Below, one piece after another: positions 42,431 to 51,594 of a stretch of 64,000 bases of DNA; positions within the stretch are counted from its first letter, which is position 1, and each line of letters starts with the position of its first letter. The translations under genes and the position numbers were made by a program. Source of the stretch: Enhygromyxa salina (GTDB lineage: Bacteria > Myxococcota_A > Polyangia > Nannocystales > Nannocystaceae); contig NZ_PVNL01000106.1 in NCBI RefSeq assembly GCF_002994635.1, forward strand, positions 1 to 64,000. The letters are read 5' to 3'. Under the pieces are notes generated by a model. It was given only the letters and a program-made list of their open reading frames with translations. It had not been told where the DNA came from and did not search any database.

Positions 42431-43165
42431 TCAGGGCCGCACGATCCGAGCGTTGCGACCCAGCAGATCGGCCCGCGCCAGTACATCGGCCCGGTAGCGC
42501 TGCTCGTGGGCCCGATCGAATACGACCGCCCGGACCCGGACCCGCATGCCGCCGCGCTCGTCGGCGACGGCGAACACCTCGGGTCGATGTCCGGGCGCGG
42601 CGTAGGCCGAGAGGATCGCCGCCTCCAACAGCCGCCGCGACGCGTCCTCGAGCTCGACGTCGCGCGGGAGCTCGACCTCGAACTCGCAGGGTGCGTCCTG
42701 CCGGGCGAGGTTGAGGCGAACCACCTCGCGGCTGGCGAACCGGCGGTAGGGCAGGGTGGTCTCGGTCCCGTCACGATCACGCAGGACCACGCTGCGCAGG
42801 CCGAACGCGACGATCCGGCCCTCGAACGCGGCGACCCGGACGTCCTCGCCGAGCCGGTGGCGGCCCTCGATAGCGAGCGCGAACCCGGCGATCACATCGT
42901 TGAGTACGGGCAACGCGATCAGCACCAACACCCCGACGAGCAAGCCCCGCGCGGCGGTCTCGGGCAGCGTGTCGGCGACCAGCAAGCGCAGCCCGATGAG
43001 CCAGCCCGCGCCGATCCACGCGAGCACGCTGAGCACATGCAGCGCCCGCTGCCACCCGCGCAGCGCTGGCGCGGCGCCGATCCGCGTGGTCACCAAGCTC
43101 AGCGCCAGCGCTCCGCCGACGATCAGCGCGGCCACGGCCCACCCCGAGTTCAGAGCAAATTGCAC
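42431..43165 (-). CDS. MscS-family mechanosensitive channel-like protein
   Basis: Membrane protein of 244 residues starting with GTG at 43165. Several N-terminal helices precede the MscS core: GLLVGVLVLIALPVLNDVIAGF (pore-lining, Gly/Ala pattern) and the beta-domain (GEDVRVAAFEGRIVAFGLRSVVLRDRDGTETTLPYRRF) typical of MscS. It would open under membrane tension and release ions and solutes. Its start overlaps the end of the antiporter-ATPase gene by 16 bp, so it is the third gene of the operon. Confidence 0.85.
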   Translation of the reverse strand: MQFALNSGWAVAALIVGGALALSLVTTRIGAAPALRGWQRALHVLSVLAWIGAGWLIGLRLLVADTLPETAARGLLVGVLVLIALPVLNDVIAGFALAIEGRHRLGEDVRVAAFEGRIVAFGLRSVVLRDRDGTETTLPYRRFASREVVRLNLARQDAPCEFEVELPRDVELEDASRRLLEAAILSAYAAPGHRPEVFAVADERGGMRVRVRAVVFDRAHEQRYRADVLARADLLGRNARIVRP

Positions 43166-46100
43166 GCGCGCAGCTCCGAGGTGAGGGGTTGAACTAAGCG
43201 GGTCTCGACCTGGATCACCCGCGAGTCGGGGGCGCCGCCCTCGTCCAACATGACCAGGCCTCGGCGGGCGAGGCGGGTCAGCTCGGTGTCGAGATCGAGC
43301 AGCTCCGGTCCCTGCAGACCCACGAGGTCGGTCCGCCGCAGCGGGCCGTGGAGCATGAGCGCGGCCAGCAGCACCCGGCTCGACACCGGCAGATCAGCGA
43401 GCAGCGGGCAGGGGTAGCCCGGCAGCGGACCGACGACCACGCTGCCGTCGCGCGGATCGACTCGGGCGGCCGCGAGCCACAGGCGCAGCGCCTGACGGAC
43501 GTTGCCGCCGCTGAGCTGGGCGAGTCGTTCGTAGGCGGCCTGCTCGAGCCCCCGACGCAGGCGCCACGCGGTCTGCGGTCCGCGAACCCACTCGGTCAGC
43601 GAAGGCATGCCCGCGTCGATCCGCAGCGGGTAGCCCGACAGTCGATGCCGGCCGTCGAGCACGGCCGCGAGCTGGGCAGCGTCCATCGCTGGCACCCGCA
43701 CGGCCGGCTCAAACCGGGCGCGAAGCTCGAGCGCCGCGTCGAGCACGGGCACCGCGGGCTCGGCGATCAACACCACCCACAGCACCTGGTCGCTGGTCGC
43801 CGCGACCAGATCCAGGAACCGCCGGACCCGCTCGAGGCCGGCGCCCGTGCGTCGAAACAGTCGCTCGGCGTTCTCGATCACGAGCATCGGGCGAGGCTGG
43901 GCGCGCGCGTCATGCTCGGGCCCGTGGCTCAGCCGCGTCGAGGTCAAGGCCAGGACTTGCTGCTGCAAGCTCGACAGGTCCGCGGCCGGATCCGCGTCGC
44001 CAACTCCAAGCAGCGGCGCGAGCCCGCGGACCAGCTCAGCCTCGCGCTCGAGCGCGGGCGACAGCCGCAGCCAGTGGACGCTGACGTGCGGCCCCACGCT
44101 CTGGAGCAGCTGGCGAACCAGCGTCCGCTTACCGACGCCGCGATCGCCGTAGACCAAGATCGCGCCGCTGCGACCGCCCAGCCAGGCCTCGGCGGCGGTC
44201 TTGAGGGTCTGCAGCTCGGGCCGGTTGATCAACAGCCCAATGGTCTCGGCCGGGACCGACGTGAACAGCCGCTGGTAGGGATCGGGCATGGTCGAGCGCG
44301 AGCCAAACAGCAGCCGCCGCCATGCCGCGACCGCGCTGGCGGTGTGGCGATCGCTCGACAGCGCCGAGAACTCATCGCCCAGGGTGTGGCCGAGGGTCCG
44401 GGCCCGGTCGATGAACGCGACCCGGCGCTCGCGCAGCCAGTCGAACATCGCCGCGCGCGGGCCGTCTTCGAGCCGACGTTGACGCCGCCGCAGCTCGTCC
44501 CATCGCGCGCTCCGGATCGGCTCGAGCCCGGTCCGCTCGGCGGTGGCGATCGTGTCCTCGACGTGCTCGCGGACCAGCTTGGCCAGCGCCTCGACCTGCG
44601 CGCGCGCGCCCTCGAGCAGGGCGGTCAGGCGCTCGCTGAGCCCCGCGTCGATCACCGAAGCCGGCGTGCCGAGGTGGTAGTCGGCGACCCGGGCGATGTG
44701 GATGAGGGTCTGGCGAAGTCCGTCGAGCCCGACCCCCAGCTCGTCGTCGGCGCTGGCCCGCGCGACCCCAAAGTCGTGCAGCAGCGTCTGAGCCAGCCAG
44801 CCCCGCAGCCGGATGCTGGTTCGTCGGGGGTCGGGGTTGAGTGGATCCGCGAGCGCGAGCTCGGTGCTAGGGGCCAGCTGGTCCGGCGCGTTGGCCAGCG
44901 CGAGCAGCAGCGCGGGCGGCTGGGCGACGGCGAGCGCGGTCAGCTGGGTGCGCAGGCCCTCGACGTGCTCACCCATGCGCACCAGCGCGCGGTCGAGCTC
45001 GTGCTGGTCGGGGCCTGGCTCGGGCTCGGTCGTGGCGATCCGGGCGAGCGTGTCGTCGAAGTCCTGCCCGAGCGCCGCGAGGATCGAGGTGAAGCTGTGC
45101 TCGAACTCGAGGGCGGCCAGGTGGATGCTGGTCGCGACGTGCTCGGCGTGGGCGAGGGCCAACAGCGCGTCGAACCGGCCGGCCCCGGCCTCGCGGTCGC
45201 GAGCGCTGCGCTCGAGCAGCTCGGCGCTCGCGGCCTGGGCGGCGTCGTAGCGCCTCGACGGTCGGGTTCGCCAGGCGGGGAGCTCGAGCGTGCCCGCGAT
45301 CTCGACCGAGGCCAGGAACGTGGACCAGCTGTGGCCGAGCCCGGTCAGCAGGCCATGCTCGAGCTCGCGGTCGCTCCGGTTGAGCTGCTCGCCGATCGTC
45401 GCCTCGCGCGTGGCCGCCTCGGCCTGCTTGCCGGTCAGCCACTGCGTGACGCTCACGGGCGCCTGTTTGTGAGCCCCCGACGCCGCCGCCGACTCGCCCG
45501 CGTGGCTGTCGTGACCGTCGTGACTGTCGTGCTCCGGAGCCGCCCAGGTCCCGCGCGCGAGCGCCTCGAGCCCGGCGCGGGTCAGCCGGTAGTGCTCGAG
45601 CAAGGCGTGCCACAGCTGCGCCTCGATCGGTCGCGTGCTTCGCCACAGCGCGACGGGAACGGCGAGCGCGACGTCGTGACGCCACAGCCGGCCCAGCGGG
45701 ACCGTGCGATGACCCGGCCCGACCACCGAGCGACGGACCCGACGGACCACGCGGATCGTCCGAGCCCAGCGACCGCCGCGAGCCTCGAACAGCGCGGCGC
45801 CGCGGCTGACCCGAAAGTTTTGGCTGAAGTCCTGGGCCCGGTCGAGCCCGGCGAACAGCGCGAGCAGGCTCCGACCGTTGAACGGCGCGACCTCGGGATA
45901 CTCGATCTCGATCCCGGCCTCGGCGACGGCGGCGTCGAGTCGCGCGCAGGCCTCCTGGGCGTCGCTGCCGAGCGCCGCGTCAGATGACTCGGGCTCGAGC
46001 TCGAGCTCCAGCGCCGAGCTGATCGTCGCGGCCAGCTCCTCGACCACCGCGGAACGCCGCCGGGATCGCGCCAAGATCTCGCCCTCGATCAATCCGGTGC

Positions 46101-47589
46101 GGACGCTCGAGACCACCTCGTGAAGCTGCTCGAGTCGCCGCAACAGGGCGGGGTCGCTGGCTCGCGGCAAGACCAGCTCGGTGACCGCGTCGGCGAGCTC
46201 GAGCGCGGCGGCCTCGGGGGGCACGCTCGACGCCAGCTGCTCGGCCCCGCGCTCGCGGGCCGCCGCTGACTCGCCCGCCGCGTCGAGGGCCCGGGCGAGG
46301 AACAGCGGACCGCCGACCACATAAAAGAGGATCGTCGCCATCGTCACGGTCTGGACCTGCGCGCCCCAGCCGGGGATCGCCTCGGCGACCATCGCGGCGA
46401 GCACCAGATCGACACCGCCCTGGGAGAAGAACGAGACCTGCAGGCGGCGCCGCGTGGTCTCGTCGACCCCGGCGACGCGGGCCCCAAATCCGACGCCCAA
46501 CACGAACAGGCCCGAGCGCAGGCCGACCAGGATCAAGGTCAGCGGCAGGTAGACCGTGACCGCGATCAGATCCAGGTTCGCGGCCTGGGCCGTGAAGTAC
46601 ACGACGAACACGGGCAGGGCGATGCGCTCGAACGCCTCGACCAGGGTGTGCCCGTGCCGCGAAAAATTTTGAACGATGAACCCCGCGACCAAGAACGCCA
46701 GCAGCGTCTCGGCGTGGAGCCGACTGGCCACGAACGCGGTCACGAACACCAGCGCGAGCGAGAACAGCAGCACCTCGCGGTGGACGAAGCGCAGGTACGA
46801 GATGAACGCGACGCCCACGACCACGCCCAGCGCGAGCGCCCAGCCAAACTCGGCGGCGATGTGGGGCAGCTGATCCGCGAGGCTGGCGAGCGTGAGCCCC
46901 TCGGGTGAGATCAGCAGCTTGGCCAGGGCCAGGACCAGCAAGAACGTGGCGACCAAGATCAGGTCGCCGATCACGACCACGCCGAGCACCAGCGAGGTGA
47001 AGCGCCCGCGGGCGTGGACCTCTTGCAAGATCGCCAGGGTCGCCGCGGGGCTCATGCCGACCGCGAGCGCGCCAAACAACAGGGCCCCGGCGATCCGGCC
47101 AGCGAGCGGCAGCTCGGCCAAGAACGGGACCACGCTGGGGATCACGAAGGTCAGCGCCAGGACCACGCCCGCGACCAGGGGCAAGACCAGCACGAACACC
47201 GCGCCGCAGATCGCCGCGAGCTTGCCCAAATTCTCACGCAGCTCGGGCAGCTTGATCTCGCCGCCACCCATGGTCCCGATCACCCCGACCGCGAGCACGT
47301 TGACCAGGCCGAGCTCGCGGATCGCCTGGCTGCCGAGCGGGGCCAGGCTTGGATCGCCGAGGACCAGCCCGACCAGCTTGGGCCCAAACAACACCCCGGC
47401 CGCGAGGTAGCCCAGCAGCGCTGGCAAGCGCATGCGCCGAGCCAGCTCGCCCATCGTGTAGGCCCCGACCAGGATGAAGCCGGTCGTCAGCAAGGTCAGC
47501 GAGTCGAAGGCCGCGCTCGTCGCGACGCCGTGGTGGATGACCACCTGCATCAACAGCACGAGCACGACGAGGACGAGCAGCTGGCGCAT
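43150..47589 (-). CDS. CPA2-type cation/proton antiporter fused to a P-loop ATPase
   Basis: Giant membrane protein of 1479 residues. Residues 1-435 are a KefB/Na+-H+ antiporter-like domain with about 12 helices (ALLGYLAAGVLFGP, LAVGMSPAATLAILQE, FFSQGGVDLVLAA). Residues ~440-1100 are a mostly helical, Leu/Arg/Glu-rich cytosolic region with no recognised domain, including a His/Asp-rich loop near residue 683. Residues ~1101-1479 contain an AAA/STAND-like NTPase with Walker A GDRGVGKRT (~1148), Walker B MLVIENAERLF (~1235) and a winged-helix-like end. Usual CPA2 proteins end in RCK/TrkA domains; replacement by an ATPase is unusual. It starts 6 bp after the previous antiporter gene. Confidence 0.85.
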   Translation of the reverse strand: MRQLLVLVVLVLLMQVVIHHGVATSAAFDSLTLLTTGFILVGAYTMGELARRMRLPALLGYLAAGVLFGPKLVGLVLGDPSLAPLGSQAIRELGLVNVLAVGVIGTMGGGEIKLPELRENLGKLAAICGAVFVLVLPLVAGVVLALTFVIPSVVPFLAELPLAGRIAGALLFGALAVGMSPAATLAILQEVHARGRFTSLVLGVVVIGDLILVATFLLVLALAKLLISPEGLTLASLADQLPHIAAEFGWALALGVVVGVAFISYLRFVHREVLLFSLALVFVTAFVASRLHAETLLAFLVAGFIVQNFSRHGHTLVEAFERIALPVFVVYFTAQAANLDLIAVTVYLPLTLILVGLRSGLFVLGVGFGARVAGVDETTRRRLQVSFFSQGGVDLVLAAMVAEAIPGWGAQVQTVTMATILFYVVGGPLFLARALDAAGESAAARERGAEQLASSVPPEAAALELADAVTELVLPRASDPALLRRLEQLHEVVSSVRTGLIEGEILARSRRRSAVVEELAATISSALELELEPESSDAALGSDAQEACARLDAAVAEAGIEIEYPEVAPFNGRSLLALFAGLDRAQDFSQNFRVSRGAALFEARGGRWARTIRVVRRVRRSVVGPGHRTVPLGRLWRHDVALAVPVALWRSTRPIEAQLWHALLEHYRLTRAGLEALARGTWAAPEHDSHDGHDSHAGESAAASGAHKQAPVSVTQWLTGKQAEAATREATIGEQLNRSDRELEHGLLTGLGHSWSTFLASVEIAGTLELPAWRTRPSRRYDAAQAASAELLERSARDREAGAGRFDALLALAHAEHVATSIHLAALEFEHSFTSILAALGQDFDDTLARIATTEPEPGPDQHELDRALVRMGEHVEGLRTQLTALAVAQPPALLLALANAPDQLAPSTELALADPLNPDPRRTSIRLRGWLAQTLLHDFGVARASADDELGVGLDGLRQTLIHIARVADYHLGTPASVIDAGLSERLTALLEGARAQVEALAKLVREHVEDTIATAERTGLEPIRSARWDELRRRQRRLEDGPRAAMFDWLRERRVAFIDRARTLGHTLGDEFSALSSDRHTASAVAAWRRLLFGSRSTMPDPYQRLFTSVPAETIGLLINRPELQTLKTAAEAWLGGRSGAILVYGDRGVGKRTLVRQLLQSVGPHVSVHWLRLSPALEREAELVRGLAPLLGVGDADPAADLSSLQQQVLALTSTRLSHGPEHDARAQPRPMLVIENAERLFRRTGAGLERVRRFLDLVAATSDQVLWVVLIAEPAVPVLDAALELRARFEPAVRVPAMDAAQLAAVLDGRHRLSGYPLRIDAGMPSLTEWVRGPQTAWRLRRGLEQAAYERLAQLSGGNVRQALRLWLAAARVDPRDGSVVVGPLPGYPCPLLADLPVSSRVLLAALMLHGPLRRTDLVGLQGPELLDLDTELTRLARRGLVMLDEGGAPDSRVIQVETRLVQPLTSELRACNLL

Positions 47590-47595
47590 GGCGGG

Positions 47596-48954
47596 TTACT
47601 CGGCGGGGGAGTTGGAGACTTCGGTGGTGATCCCGGCGGTGTCGGCCAACCACCGGCGGACCGCCCGGACCGAGTGCAGCTCGAGCAGGACCAGGGCCGT
47701 GACCAGCGGGCCGTAGGCGTCGACGATCCCGGGTGCCTGGCGGTAGACCAGCCCGATGCTGAGCACGAACGCCAGGGTCAGGCCGCCGGGTGCTGCAGTC
47801 GCGGGGCCGAGGTTGGCCGGGACCCCGCCGAACCGGGCCGCGAGCGCGCCGCCGAGGTAGCGGCCGACCCAGCGCACCGCCAAGAACGGCAGGATCATCG
47901 CGTAGACCCAGACCTGGCCGCCGACCCACTCGAGCCCGGCAAAGAAGTACAGCGCGATCACGAACGGCTGCTTGATCGACCGCATGGTCCGGGTCGCCTC
48001 GCCCGCGTGGGGGCTGGTCCGCGCGAAGGTCAGCCCCGCGATGAAGTTGACGAAGATGCCCGAGACGTCCATCGCGTAGGCGAAGCCGCCGCCGAGGAAC
48101 ACCATGCCCACGACCACCGTCAGCAAGGTCCGCTCGTCGAGCTTGCGATGGATGACCACGCCAAACAGCAGCCCCAGCACGATCCCCGCGCCGACCTGAA
48201 GACCGAGCGCCAAGCCGGCCCCGGCCAGCGGCCGCGTGTCGAGGATCGTGGTGTCGTTGATCAGCGCGTAGAGCAGCCCAAAGCCGAGCACCGCCACCGC
48301 CCGCACTCGGTTGGCGACCGCGATCCCGATCGCGGGGGCGGGTCCGCGGGCACCGAGGGTATGGGCCAAGCTGCCGATCAGGGCGCCGTCGCTGCCGAGC
48401 GCGACGACCCCCGCGAACAGCAGCGCGCCGGTCCACGCGTGGTCACCGTCGATCGAGTAGCCCAGCGCCCACGCGATGAGCAGCGGCAGCGCGATGATCG
48501 TCAGCGCCGTGAACGAAGTGATCGACAGAGCCGCCGCCCAGGCCCCGCGGACCCGGGCCTCGGCGTCGCGCTCGCCGAGCTCGAGCCCGGCGAGCATCCC
48601 CAGCGCCCCGGCACCCAGCAGCAAGACTGGGCGGATGTCACGGATCAGCTCGTCGTCGAGCAGCCCCAGCAGCGGGCCCAGCACGATCCCCAGCGCGATG
48701 TACTCGATGCCACCAGCGAAGCTGAACCGCCGGGCCAGGCGCTCGACCGCGAGGTGGGTGATCACGTAGCCCACGCCGACCGCGGCGAGCAGCACGATGA
48801 TCCGCTGGAAGGTCTCGTCGCTGAGGCCGGCCGCCAGCGCGGTCCGTGGCCACATCATGATCGCCATGAGCACCATGATCACCAGGCCCGCGAGCACGCA
48901 GCTCACCCGTAACGTCCTGCCGCCGAAGCGCGAGCACGAAGGGGGTCGATCCAA
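47596..48954 (-). CDS. CPA2-type cation/proton antiporter
   Basis: Membrane protein of about 452 residues with about 12 helices in the CPA2 arrangement (GGIEYIALGIVLGPLLGLLDD; ALLFAGVVALGSDGALIGSLA; MVFLGGGFAYAMDVSGIFVNFIAGLTFA). The start is uncertain: TTG 48954 gives the longest form, and a GTG at 48906 would start nearer the first helix. No cytosolic regulatory domain. First gene of the three-gene ion-transport operon; its stop is 6 bp before the ATG of the antiporter-ATPase fusion, suggesting that the two form a complex or heterodimer. Confidence 0.85.
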   Translation of the reverse strand: MDRPPSCSRFGGRTLRVSCVLAGLVIMVLMAIMMWPRTALAAGLSDETFQRIIVLLAAVGVGYVITHLAVERLARRFSFAGGIEYIALGIVLGPLLGLLDDELIRDIRPVLLLGAGALGMLAGLELGERDAEARVRGAWAAALSITSFTALTIIALPLLIAWALGYSIDGDHAWTGALLFAGVVALGSDGALIGSLAHTLGARGPAPAIGIAVANRVRAVAVLGFGLLYALINDTTILDTRPLAGAGLALGLQVGAGIVLGLLFGVVIHRKLDERTLLTVVVGMVFLGGGFAYAMDVSGIFVNFIAGLTFARTSPHAGEATRTMRSIKQPFVIALYFFAGLEWVGGQVWVYAMILPFLAVRWVGRYLGGALAARFGGVPANLGPATAAPGGLTLAFVLSIGLVYRQAPGIVDAYGPLVTALVLLELHSVRAVRRWLADTAGITTEVSNSPAE

Positions 48955-49028
48955 TTAGTCGCAAGCTAGAGCAGTCTCGTCGCCGGCGCCATGGGGTTTA
49001 CAATGGGGGACGGTGATAACCTGGCACC

Positions 49029-50345
49029 GTGGCACGCGTGCTGGTGTTGGTTGTTTTGTGTGGTGCATTGGGCTGCGGTGAGACCGGGCGCGCCCCGGCT
49101 GACCGGCGGCCGGCCGTCGCCCAGGTCGAGGCCACTCCCAGTCCCGAAGTGAGCCCACCCGGCGCCAGCTTCGACGCGCAGCTCTACGCCGAGGATGTGC
49201 CGCTCGGCCAGCTCCCGCTGTCGGTGTCGATCGAGACGCTCGGAGGCGTCGCGACCGTGCTCTTGCCGCGCGGGTGCCAGCTGCCCTGCGAGCACAGCGA
49301 GGTGTTCACCACGGCGCTCGCCAACCAGCCCTCGGTCGAGCTCCACGTGGTGCAGGGCGAGGCCGAGCTCGCCGCCCACAACCGCGAGATTGGACGCATG
49401 CACCTGAGCGGGCTGCCGCCAGCGCCCGCTGGTGTGCCACAGATCCGGGTGAGCTTCTCGGTCGACGCGCGCGGCCGGCTGCGGGTCAGCGCCCAGGATC
49501 TCGCCAGCCACGCGGTGCGTCCGGTCAACGTCGCGGGTCCGCGGGGCGAGCCGGTCACGGCCGAGCAGGTTCGCCAGCTGCAGGTCGGGGCACCGAACTT
49601 GGCCGCGGCGCCGGTCGACCCTGCCGCGGCCAAGGTGTCGCTGTTCGAAGCTGACGTCGCGACCGACCGGCTGCCGCTGTCGATCGGCGTTGAGACCGTG
49701 CGGGGCGAGGTGGCGGTCCTGTTCGCTCGTGGCAGCCTGATGCCCGCCCGCCGGACCGAGATATTCTCGACGGCGCTCGACAATCAGGCCCAAGTCGAGG
49801 TTCATCTGATTCAGGGCGAGCGGGCGCTGGCGGTCGACAATCGGACGCTGGGTAAATTCGTGCTGACCGGAATTCCACCGGCCGAGCGGGGGATCCCGCA
49901 GATCGAGCTGACGCTCGCGGTCGACACCAACGGGGTGCTCTCGGCCAGCGCGATCGACCTCGGGACCCGGCGCCAGCAGCAGGTCGAGATTGTCGCGGGG
50001 GCGAGCGCTGGTCTGTCGCAGGCCGATGTTGACCGGATGCTCGCGGACGCCGTGGCTGCACGGGCCCAGGACGATCAGCTGCGTGGGCGGATCGCCGCGC
50101 TCAACGAGCTCGATTCGTTGATCCATGGCGCTCGCGGGCTGCTGGCGAGCCTGCGTTCGGGAGGTCGCGCGACCACGATCCAGGCGCTCGAGGTGGCCCT
50201 GCAAGCCGCGGTGTCAGTGGTTGGTGTGGACCCCCGCGAAGCGGATCTCGCCGCGGTCGCGGCCGCACGCAGCCGACTCGAGGCCGCGTCCCATCAGGCG
50301 AGTCGCGAGCTCTACGCGACGGCGGGCCCCTCGCAAGTACAATGA
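49029..50345 (+). CDS. Lipoprotein with two tandem DnaK substrate-binding domains, no ATPase domain
   Basis: Predicted lipoprotein of 438 residues, GTG start, signal ending in CGALGC. Residues ~48-167 match the beta-type substrate-binding domain of DnaK/Hsp70: LPLSVSIETLGGVATVLLPR, SEVFTTALANQPSVELHVVQ, LSGLPPAPAGVPQIRVSF and DARGRLRVSAQD. Residues ~200-320 repeat the same pattern (LPLSIGVETVRGEVAVLFAR, TEIFSTALDNQAQVEVHLIQ, LTGIPPAERGIPQIELTL). A helical tail (~325-438) may be a lid. The actin-like nucleotide-binding domain is absent, so it cannot act as a normal Hsp70 cycle; it may hold unfolded peptides at the membrane surface. Probably co-transcribed with the next gene. Confidence 0.9.
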   Translation: MARVLVLVVLCGALGCGETGRAPADRRPAVAQVEATPSPEVSPPGASFDAQLYAEDVPLGQLPLSVSIETLGGVATVLLPRGCQLPCEHSEVFTTALANQPSVELHVVQGEAELAAHNREIGRMHLSGLPPAPAGVPQIRVSFSVDARGRLRVSAQDLASHAVRPVNVAGPRGEPVTAEQVRQLQVGAPNLAAAPVDPAAAKVSLFEADVATDRLPLSIGVETVRGEVAVLFARGSLMPARRTEIFSTALDNQAQVEVHLIQGERALAVDNRTLGKFVLTGIPPAERGIPQIELTLAVDTNGVLSASAIDLGTRRQQQVEIVAGASAGLSQADVDRMLADAVAARAQDDQLRGRIAALNELDSLIHGARGLLASLRSGGRATTIQALEVALQAAVSVVGVDPREADLAAVAAARSRLEAASHQASRELYATAGPSQVQ

Positions 50346-50400
50346 CCCCCACAGACACCGTGGTGGCGAGTCATCACGCTGCGCCTCGTGCCGTGCATAC

Positions 50401-51585
50401 ATGAACGATCACATGACCTACAGGCCAAGCTGGGGCCGTGAAAGTCAGGGGGGCGCCCACCGTTGCCGGCTCGTGACCCGGTTGGCCTTCACGATCGCCG
50501 CTCTGACCGCGACGGGCTGCCAGGTGAGCGGGAGCCAGGCCCCCGAGCGGCTCGCCGCGCCGACCCACGCGAGGGCGCCCGCGTCGTCCGACGTCCGGCT
50601 CACCCGCGAGCTGGTCGGACGCTACGGGCTCGCGCTGACGGCCTTCGATCGCGGCGAGTACCAGCTCGCCGCCGACATGTTCACCCAGCTGTTGCTCGCG
50701 CTCCCGCCCGATCCCCGCGAGGATCACCTGCGCCACCTGCTGGTCCAGCACATCGGCTGGTCGCTGCTGGGCCACTACGACGTCGACGCGGACGTGGCCG
50801 CGCTCGATCGCGGTGAGCAGACGCTCGAGCGCTACCTGGTCCGGCACGAGGCCCTGCTCCCCACAGCCCACGCCGAGCGCGAGGTGATCTACGCCCTGCT
50901 CGGGGAGTACCAGCTTCGCCGCGACGGGAAGCCGCCGCCCGACGCCAACGCGCGGCTGGTCGCCCTGGTCGAGGCGACCCAGACCGGGTTCGAGCGGCAG
51001 TCCGCCCGCTCGGGTCAGGCGGCCGACGACGCGCTGGTCCGGGTGATCGAGGTCGAGGCGATCCCCTGGGCCCACCTCGACGACCCCCGGGTCCAGGCGT
51101 TCCTCCGCGACCCGCGAGCCCTCGGCCCGACGCTGTTCGACAAGCCCGGTCAGCCGCTCAACCCCACCCGGGTGCTGGTCCGCGGGCGGGTCCACCCGAC
51201 CGACGCGGGCACGGGCAAGCGGGCTCACGCGCTGCTGAAGCTGGCCCGCCCGGCCGCCGAGCGCTGCTACGAGGGCGCGCTGAGCCGCGGCGCGGGCATC
51301 GTCGAGCGGGTTCGGCTCGACCTGACCTGGGCCCCCAGCGGTCTCCCTGAGGTGAACTTCGGCGGTGATCATCAGCTCGACGCGGCCGCCCAGACCTGCG
51401 TGCGCGAGGCCGTGCGCGAGGCCGACGGCGCCGCCGAAGGTCGTCCGGCGCCGGGGCACGTCGAGCTGCGGCTGACCTTCTTTGTCCAGTTCGAGACTGC
51501 GGGGCCCGACAAGTACGCGCTCGACACCGACAGCTTTGGGCTGACATCGCCGAACACCAACGGCGTCCCGTGGCTCGAGCTCTGA
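50401..51585 (+). CDS. Lipoprotein with AgmX/PglI-like C-terminal domain
   Basis: Predicted lipoprotein, lipobox ATGC. ATG 50401 would give a 40-residue leader; a GTG at 50473 gives a normal short signal peptide, so the true start is uncertain. The middle (~70-300) is helical and TPR-like (TAFDRGEYQLAADMFTQLLLALP). The C-terminal ~100 residues have the AgmX/PglI pattern seen in myxobacterial gliding and TonB-like proteins (ARPAAERCYEGALSR, VERVRLDLTWAPSGLPEVNF, CVREAVREA, HVELRLTFFVQF). It follows the Hsp70-like lipoprotein by 55 bp on the same strand. Confidence 0.72.
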   Translation: MNDHMTYRPSWGRESQGGAHRCRLVTRLAFTIAALTATGCQVSGSQAPERLAAPTHARAPASSDVRLTRELVGRYGLALTAFDRGEYQLAADMFTQLLLALPPDPREDHLRHLLVQHIGWSLLGHYDVDADVAALDRGEQTLERYLVRHEALLPTAHAEREVIYALLGEYQLRRDGKPPPDANARLVALVEATQTGFERQSARSGQAADDALVRVIEVEAIPWAHLDDPRVQAFLRDPRALGPTLFDKPGQPLNPTRVLVRGRVHPTDAGTGKRAHALLKLARPAAERCYEGALSRGAGIVERVRLDLTWAPSGLPEVNFGGDHQLDAAAQTCVREAVREADGAAEGRPAPGHVELRLTFFVQFETAGPDKYALDTDSFGLTSPNTNGVPWLEL

Positions 51586-51594
51586 CTGGTCCGC

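Noticed and set aside
43348..45987. 879-codon plus-strand ORF opposite the antiporter-ATPase gene
   Set aside because: Shadow ORF, rich in Arg/Gln/Gly without any fold pattern; the minus frame has membrane helices and Walker motifs.
47014..48912. 632-codon plus-strand ORF opposite the antiporter genes
   Set aside because: Antisense shadow with Gln/His/Arg-rich composition; the minus frames encode clear membrane proteins.
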